From contig JAFSBP010000426.1 in assembly GCA_017437205.1 (NCBI GenBank), positions 1 to 10,648 of the forward strand: a stretch of DNA of 10,648 nucleotides, in the 5' to 3' direction. Within the stretch, counting starts at the first letter, position 1. Every line of letters starts with the position of its first letter. Shown piece by piece: positions 6,348 to 10,648 of this stretch. Source of the stretch: Lachnospiraceae bacterium. GTDB lineage: Bacteria; Bacillota; Clostridia; Lachnospirales; Lachnospiraceae. Below the pieces are notes generated by a model, which saw only the letters and a list, made by a program, of their open reading frames with translations, was not told the DNA's origin and made no database searches. Position numbers and translations under genes: made by a program.

Positions 6348-7502
6348 ATGAGAAGGTTAAAGAAAGCCCTTCGCAAATTTTATATTGTTTTCGGTCTTCT
6401 GTTCGCGGTACTACTGTTTGGACTGGCTATCAGCACCCTCCTGTTCCCCGATCAGGAGTACTCTTCCGAGGAAAAGCGTGCACTGGCACAATTTCCCTCG
6501 TTCAATCTCTCCTCAGTAATTGATGGCTCTTTCATGGATGGAATGGAGGATTGGCAGGCGGATCAGTTCCCATTTCGAAATAAACTGATGCAGGCAAAAT
6601 CAAAATTGAGTCTTGCGCTCGGTGCAATCCGCTCTCAGAACGTGTACCGGTGTTCAGACGGCGCTCTGATGGAACACTTCAAAATGCCAGATGACAATAC
6701 GATTAATCATTTGGCCGGCTCACTGTCTGCTTTTTCCGATCGCTACCCGGACATTCCAAAGTATTTTTGTATTGTCCCGACGGCGATCTCCGTGTTGGAA
6801 GATAAACTCCCAACGGCTGCACTCACCGATGACCAAAACCTCTATCTTGATCATTTAAACGAGACATTGTCCTCACTCGGCACCATTGTCGATGTGCGTG
6901 ACACCTTTTCTCAGCACAAAAACGATCAACAGCTTTACTATTTTACCGATCACCACTGGACTACCGATGCAGCGTATCTGGCATGGAAAGAACTTTATCC
7001 TGCCATGAATCTCCGCTCTGCCGTGAACTACACCCCCGGCGTCGTCTGCAACAATTTTGCAGGCTCCCTCCTCTCCTCCAGCGGTTTCCCAATCAAAAAG
7101 TACGACTCAATTTCTATTTACGTGCCTGACGTTGATCCGGTTTACACGGTGACCTATGAAAACGAACAGCGGATGACTGCCTCTGTTTACGCACCGGAGC
7201 ATTTGACCGATGCCGATCCCTATCAGATCTTTTTCGGCGGTAATTTTGCCAAGATAACGATTAAGACCATAAATGACAACGATCGCAAGTTATTCATTTT
7301 CAAAGATTCTTACGCGAATTGCCTAATTCCGTTTCTGATTCCGGACTTCGAGGAGATCACCATAATCGATCCCAGATACTACTATGATGATCTGGATATG
7401 GAAATCCTCAGCTCCGGCTATACGGAAATTCTGTTTCTCTACAACGCAAGCACATTGGCAGCGGACACCAGCCTCGCGCCCGTGCTGCGAAACGAACAGT
7501 GA
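6348..7502 (+). CDS. DHHW family SGNH-like acyltransferase (AlgJ/AlgX type)
   Basis: This 384-residue protein has one N-terminal signal anchor (about residues 11-33) and a large extracytoplasmic domain. It matches the DHHW family: an early DQFPFRN motif (72-78), the name-giving FTDHHWT at 199-205, and a FKDSYAN block at 318-324. By comparison with AlgJ and AlgX, the likely catalytic triad is Asp201, His203 and Ser321, and all three are present. AlgJ/AlgX proteins take acetyl groups from the MBOAT partner and place them on polysaccharide outside the membrane. The start is the ATG at 6348 with AAAGG about ten bases upstream, 20 nt after the MBOAT stop, with no terminator between. The intact triad makes this the best candidate in the operon for the final transferase. 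Acceptor and acyl group are unknown. Confidence 0.9.
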   Translation: MRRLKKALRKFYIVFGLLFAVLLFGLAISTLLFPDQEYSSEEKRALAQFPSFNLSSVIDGSFMDGMEDWQADQFPFRNKLMQAKSKLSLALGAIRSQNVYRCSDGALMEHFKMPDDNTINHLAGSLSAFSDRYPDIPKYFCIVPTAISVLEDKLPTAALTDDQNLYLDHLNETLSSLGTIVDVRDTFSQHKNDQQLYYFTDHHWTTDAAYLAWKELYPAMNLRSAVNYTPGVVCNNFAGSLLSSSGFPIKKYDSISIYVPDVDPVYTVTYENEQRMTASVYAPEHLTDADPYQIFFGGNFAKITIKTINDNDRKLFIFKDSYANCLIPFLIPDFEEITIIDPRYYYDDLDMEILSSGYTEILFLYNASTLAADTSLAPVLRNEQ

Positions 7503-7518
7503 CAAAGGAAGGAAGTTT

Positions 7519-8397
7519 ATGATCAAAAGACCAATTTTTTTTCTATTGATTCTGTTTTTAACCATTGGGGGGGTCCTTCAGGGCTGCAGCCACCGTATAG
7601 TGGATACATCAAATTCTACAGAAGAGGAAAGCTCCTTTGAGTCCTCCACGAAAGAAACTACGGCTTCAGAGCAGACCACCGCGGAGGCTACTACGGAAGA
7701 ACCCACGACCGAAGTGCCCACAACTGAAAAGCCCACGACCGAGGAACCCACGACTGAGGAACCCACTACGGAAGCGCCCTCCACGGAAGCTCCTACCACC
7801 CTCTCCCCTTCCACAGAAGTACCTTTGAGAATCTCCGACGTGGCTTTCATAGGTGATTCCAGAACGCTCACCATGGCTACCGGCGGTCGACTGGAATTCG
7901 CTTTGATTCCCGGCAGTTCTGTATTTGCTACCTGGGGCGGAGAGCTTCATCAGGACAGCGCTAAGAAAAATGCTTTGGATGCTGCCACCGCAGACCCGAA
8001 GCTGGCCGTATTCTGGTACGGGATCAACGATGTTCAAAGCGATCCCGGAATGACGCTTTCCGATCAGTTTTTGGCAAATTACAGAGCGATCATCGATCTG
8101 TACCTCGCCAATAACCCAGACAGCGATATTGTGATTCTCTCCATCCTGTCCACCAGCGTAAACGAAAAAGATTACTACACCGGTCAGGAGGAAAACATTC
8201 GCCTCTATAACCAAAAACTAGCCGATCTCTGTGCACAGGAAGATTACACCTACCTGGACATCACGGCATTGTTTACCGGCGATGAGTGTCTGGCAGATGG
8301 AGATTATATCCATTTTTCCAAAGAGTGGTATTTGACTAAATTCCTCCCCACGGTGTTACCGCAGATCGGGATTCGTGACTACTCTTCTATGATTTGA
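7519..8397 (+). CDS. SGNH/GDSL hydrolase lipoprotein with Thr-Glu-Pro repeat stalk
   Basis: A 292-residue surface lipoprotein. The signal peptide ends in lipobox VLQGC, with the lipidated Cys at 23. A low-complexity linker (about 31-102) is dominated by a repeated TTExP unit, about nine copies with x as Glu, Val, Lys or Ala. It should be extended and could be O-glycosylated. The SGNH domain starts near 105: block I FIGDSRT has Ser114, WYGINDV has Asn170, and GDYIHFS has Asp262 and His265 in the standard Asp-x-x-His spacing. The triad is therefore complete, unlike that of the first gene of the operon. Family function is ester hydrolysis or acyl transfer, so it may remove or transfer acyl groups on the same polymer. 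The ATG at 7519 follows an AAAGGAAGGAAG site 16 nt after the DHHW gene; upstream in-frame extension runs inside that gene and lacks a signal peptide. It is the last gene before the terminator at 8420. Confidence 0.92.
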   Translation: MIKRPIFFLLILFLTIGGVLQGCSHRIVDTSNSTEEESSFESSTKETTASEQTTAEATTEEPTTEVPTTEKPTTEEPTTEEPTTEAPSTEAPTTLSPSTEVPLRISDVAFIGDSRTLTMATGGRLEFALIPGSSVFATWGGELHQDSAKKNALDAATADPKLAVFWYGINDVQSDPGMTLSDQFLANYRAIIDLYLANNPDSDIVILSILSTSVNEKDYYTGQEENIRLYNQKLADLCAQEDYTYLDITALFTGDECLADGDYIHFSKEWYLTKFLPTVLPQIGIRDYSSMI

Positions 8398-8419
8398 AAC
8401 AGGAATAAAAATAAACAAT

Positions 8420-8463
8420 CCGAGGGCTGCGAAAAATGAGTATTCATTCTCCGCAGTCCTCGG
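8420..8463. terminator. Bidirectional terminator between the acyltransferase operon and pgi
   Basis: CCGAGGGCTGCG (8420-8431) pairs with CGCAGTCCTCGG (8452-8463) in a 12-bp stem with one G-U pair. A smaller internal hairpin AATGA/TCATT is possible in the loop. It begins 23 nt after the second SGNH gene's stop and 28 nt past the pgi stop on the other strand. The minus-strand exit has a T-rich tract (ATTGTTTATTTTTATT), which favours termination of pgi. The plus-strand tail is weaker (TATTTG), but the stem is strong, and the convergent genes make a two-way role likely. Confidence 0.82.
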
Positions 8464-8491
8464 TATTTGCTGTTCATATATTCTGTTTTAA

Positions 8492-10072
8492 TCAGATATT
8501 CAACAAATCACTGTATACCTTCAAAGCTCCGTCCGTCTCATGCGCCAGCACACGCTTTGCCAGAACCTTTCCAAGCTGAACGCCTTCCTGATCAAAGCTG
8601 TTCAAATTCCATACAAATCCCTGGAACATTACCTTATTCTCAAAGTGAGCTAAAAGTGCTCCCAAACTCTCCGGAGTTACTTTTTCACCGATAATGATAC
8701 TGGAAGGACGACCACCCTCGAAATTCTTGTTACGATTCTCGTCCGCCTTACCGCAAGCGAAAGCTACAATCTGAGCCGCCACGTTTGCACACAGCTTCTG
8801 CTGGCTGGTACTATCCTGAATCACTACATCGGTATCCATCTGGCTGTTCTTGTAACCTACAAACTGCAGAGGAATAATGTCAGTTCCCTGATGGAGCAGC
8901 TGGTAGAAGGAATGCTGTCCGTTGGTTCCGGGTTCTCCGAAAATCACCGGGCCGGTAGTGTAGTTTACAGGCTCGCCAAAACGGTTTACACTCTTGCCGT
9001 TGGACTCCATATCAAGCTGCTGCAGATGTGCCGGGAAACGGCTCAGCGCCTGAGCATAGGGAAGCACTGCGGTGGTGCGATATCCGAGTACATTACACTC
9101 ATATACACCGATGAGCGCATCCAACAGCGCCGCATTATTAAACAAGTCCTTATTCTTTGCCTGAGCATCCGCCTCTGCTGCACCATTTAAGAAACATGCA
9201 AACACATCGGGACCAAATGCCAAAGAAAGTACAGCTCCGCCAACCGCAGAGGTAGAGGAATAACGTCCGCCGATATAGTCATCCATAAAGAATGCCGCCA
9301 AATAGTCAGAGCTCTTCGCCAACGGAGAGGTCTCACTGGTTACCGCAAGCATATGCTTGGATGCATCCAGGCCTGCCTTCGCCAAAGCATCTCTCACAAA
9401 AGATTCATTGGTCAGTGTCTCCAGCGTAGTACCGGATTTGGAAACCACGATAAACAGAGAGTGTGCCAAATCTACATTATTCAAAACAGCTACAGCATCG
9501 TCGGGATCAACGTTGCTGATGAACTCTGCCTTCATCTTAAATGTTCCGTTCTTCTTCGCCCAGTTCTCCAGCGCCAGATACATCGCGCGGGGGCCAAGAT
9601 CACTGCCACCGATACCGATCTGTACCACAGTGGTAAACTTTTCACCGGCTGCATTGGTAATCTCACCTGCATGCACCTTATTTGCAAACTCCGCCGCCTT
9701 CGTCTGCTGAGCCACATAAAACTCACGCTTATTTACACCTTCTGCGATCACATCCTTGCCCAACTGACCGCGAGTCAACTGATGAAGCACCAGACGCTTC
9801 TCTCCGGTATTGATCACTTCGCCGTTGTAAAGAGCCTCGAACTTCTCCACCAACTGAGCTTCCTCAGAGAGCTTTGCCAGCACCGCAAGAATCTCATCAT
9901 TCACAGATTTAGCACCAAAATTGTAGGTAAGGCCTGCTGCCATAGGAACAGAATATTTCTTTACGCGCTCTGCACCATTCTCCCCGGTCATTACTTCTGC
10001 AAGGTTTACTTTCTTCTGCCCGCAAAGTTCCTTGTAGGACGCAAGGGTGTCCATATTATTCCAATTGATCAT
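8492..10072 (-). CDS. pgi: Glucose-6-phosphate isomerase
   Basis: This cytoplasmic enzyme interconverts glucose 6-phosphate and fructose 6-phosphate in glycolysis and gluconeogenesis. The 526 residues contain the full set of family blocks: sugar-phosphate-binding IGIGGSDLGPR (152-162) and VSKSGTTLETL (210-220), signature 1 DYIGGRYS (265-272), QLDMESNGKS (352-361) with catalytic Glu356, signature 2 around GEPGTNGQHSFYQLLHQG (379-396) with His387, and Lys502 in the C-terminal VQLGK. No key residue is missing. It is longer than the roughly 450-residue form of Bacillus and closer to the 520-550-residue form. The ATG at 10072 has GGAGG about nine bases upstream. The gene stands alone, with a strong promoter at 10126-10154 and a hairpin terminator past its stop, converging on the acyltransferase operon. 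Confidence 0.98.
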   Translation of the reverse strand: MINWNNMDTLASYKELCGQKKVNLAEVMTGENGAERVKKYSVPMAAGLTYNFGAKSVNDEILAVLAKLSEEAQLVEKFEALYNGEVINTGEKRLVLHQLTRGQLGKDVIAEGVNKREFYVAQQTKAAEFANKVHAGEITNAAGEKFTTVVQIGIGGSDLGPRAMYLALENWAKKNGTFKMKAEFISNVDPDDAVAVLNNVDLAHSLFIVVSKSGTTLETLTNESFVRDALAKAGLDASKHMLAVTSETSPLAKSSDYLAAFFMDDYIGGRYSSTSAVGGAVLSLAFGPDVFACFLNGAAEADAQAKNKDLFNNAALLDALIGVYECNVLGYRTTAVLPYAQALSRFPAHLQQLDMESNGKSVNRFGEPVNYTTGPVIFGEPGTNGQHSFYQLLHQGTDIIPLQFVGYKNSQMDTDVVIQDSTSQQKLCANVAAQIVAFACGKADENRNKNFEGGRPSSIIIGEKVTPESLGALLAHFENKVMFQGFVWNLNSFDQEGVQLGKVLAKRVLAHETDGALKVYSDLLNI

Positions 10073-10125
10073 TATTTATTTCCTCCTTGAAACCTTATGT
10101 CTCATGATAGTCATTTTCGTTGGCT

Positions 10126-10154
10126 ATTATACTATCAACGAGAAATAAATGCAA
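10126..10154 (-). promoter_or_regulatory. Predicted pgi promoter
   Basis: On the minus strand TTGCAT (10154-10149) and TATAAT (10131-10126) are separated by 17 bp, close to sigma-A consensus. Predicted initiation is near 10119, leaving a leader of about 47 nt that contains the AAGGAGG ribosome site. No conserved riboswitch-like fold was seen in the leader. Confidence 0.82.
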
Positions 10155-10186
10155 GTGGAGGAATGCAATTTTGTCATTGAACTTGT

Positions 10187-10240
10187 AGCATAAAAAATGT
10201 GGGCGTCAAAAATCCTTTCGACACCCACATTTTTTATGCT
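10187..10240 (-). terminator. Long intrinsic terminator of the XRE gene, overlapping its stop codon
   Basis: The sequence at 10187-10207 is the reverse complement of 10220-10240 at 20 of 21 positions (one C/A mismatch), with a 12-nt loop. The core GC-rich stem (TGTGGGTGTC with GACGCCCACA on the minus strand) is followed by six T, which themselves pair with six A before the stem. The XRE gene's TAA stop (10236-10234) lies inside the arm. The symmetric A-stem-T design could act in both directions, but only a minus-strand gene ends here. Confidence 0.85.
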
Positions 10241-10548
10241 GCTGTTTTTTCATGCGCTTTCATATAATATGCCAGCAAATGCTTTTCCCGCTCACACTTC
10301 GCCATCGGCGCACAGTTCCGTCTCGGCCGATTACCACATACCATCTCATCAATCGGAAGTCCGAACAACTCGCTGAGTGCGTACAGATTATCAATCGTCG
10401 GCATACTGATCCCGTTCAGCCAGTGATAGACGCTCTGCACACTGGCAAGCCCCAGATACTCCTGCACATCCTTCACTGTGAAACCGCGACGATCCATGAT
10501 TCTTCTGAGATTCAGTCCGGTCTCTTTCTTATCAATCACTGGAAACAT
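10234..10548 (-). CDS. XRE-type helix-turn-helix DNA-binding protein
   Basis: A 104-residue protein with an N-terminal XRE/Cro-like helix-turn-helix at about residues 12-68. LRRIMDRRGFTVKDVQEYLG gives the first two helices, SVQSVYHWLNG the recognition helix, and PTIDNLYALSELFGLPIDEMV the closing helices. The C-terminal tail is basic with three cysteines (71, 79, 85) and no second domain. It is probably a small transcriptional regulator; the target is not apparent, and pgi downstream has its own promoter and a terminator between. The start ATG at 10548 has AAGGAG seven bases upstream. That site is made by the last two codons of the preceding gene, whose stop is 4 nt away, which implies translational coupling. 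A phage or plasmid control protein is possible, but no mobile-element genes are visible. Confidence 0.87.
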   Translation of the reverse strand: MFPVIDKKETGLNLRRIMDRRGFTVKDVQEYLGLASVQSVYHWLNGISMPTIDNLYALSELFGLPIDEMVCGNRPRRNCAPMAKCEREKHLLAYYMKAHEKTAA

Positions 10549-10552
10549 AAAT

Positions 10553-10648
10553 TTACTCCTTAATAAAACGCTTCTTCTCGCTCTCAGAAAGCATCGCTAC
10601 CGAAACACCTTTTTGCTCGGCATATTCTCGTACCCCTTTGAGATCCAG
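10553..10648 (-). CDS. C-terminal end of an unidentified gene, cut by window edge
   Basis: An open frame enters from the right edge and ends at a TAA at 10555-10553, giving 31 residues: a charged, helical tail with REYAEQKGVSVAMLSESEKK and a final KRFIKE. No family can be assigned. It is judged real because it is open to the edge, has sensible composition, and its final AAG-GAG codons double as the ribosome site of the XRE gene 4 nt downstream. The two are probably co-transcribed. Confidence 0.6.
   Translation of the reverse strand: MDLKGVREYAEQKGVSVAMLSESEKKRFIKE

Noticed and set aside
7681..7800. Short tandem units that could suggest a repeat array or CRISPR
   Set aside because: The units are about 15 nt, in frame, imperfect, and encode the TTExP protein repeat; there are no unique spacers of CRISPR size.
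7578..8214. Minus-strand frames rich in Val/Gly/Ser or Gly/Arg opposite the second SGNH lipoprotein
   Set aside because: They are the antisense reading of the repetitive Thr-Glu-Pro stalk; the repeat creates long stop-free frames on both strands. They have no ribosome site or family resemblance.
9353..10090. 245-residue plus-strand frame opposite pgi
   Set aside because: It is antisense to a fully supported pgi gene, with no Shine-Dalgarno site or recognisable domain and a Cys/His/Leu-rich composition typical of shadow frames.

Overview
The window looks like chromosomal DNA from a Gram-positive anaerobe of the Clostridia, most likely Lachnospiraceae. The reasons are moderate GC with many A/T-rich promoters, strong GGAGG-type ribosome binding sites, lipobox signal peptides rather than outer-membrane features, a cdaA operon headed by two membrane-protein genes, and a DUF4358 gene beside an MBOAT acyltransferase. 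The family assignment is inference from gene content, not a phylogeny.

Layout. From the left edge to 2104 (minus strand) lies a compact operon: a small two-helix membrane protein, a large polytopic membrane protein, and the N-terminal two-thirds of the diadenylate cyclase CdaA, which runs off the window. Its promoter is near 2150. After an AT-rich intergenic stretch comes a single degV/fakB-type fatty-acid-binding gene (minus, 2410-3258) with its own terminator and promoter.

Divergent from degV, and starting from a near-consensus promoter (TTGACT-17-TATAAT) at 3391-3419, is a tight five-gene plus-strand operon (3457-8397): SGNH-type lipoprotein, DUF4358 membrane-anchored protein, MBOAT acyltransferase (AlgI/PatA/DltB type), DHHW/AlgJ-like SGNH protein, and a second SGNH lipoprotein on a Thr/Glu/Pro-rich stalk. 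All intergenic gaps are 20 nt or less, and the first pair overlaps by 4 nt. This is the most interesting part of the window. It is predicted to move acyl (probably acetyl) groups across the membrane onto a cell-surface polymer, with MBOAT supplying the acyl group and extracytoplasmic SGNH proteins transferring or removing it. The acceptor is not shown by the sequence, and no glycan biosynthesis genes are adjacent.

The operon ends at a strong hairpin (8420-8463) that also serves the convergent pgi gene (glucose-6-phosphate isomerase, minus, 8492-10072), which has its own TTGCAT-17-TATAAT promoter. To the right, a very long hairpin (10187-10240) terminates a minus-strand unit made of a small XRE-type DNA-binding protein and the last 31 residues of an unidentified upstream gene cut by the window edge.

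No tRNA, rRNA, CRISPR array or insertion sequence was seen.
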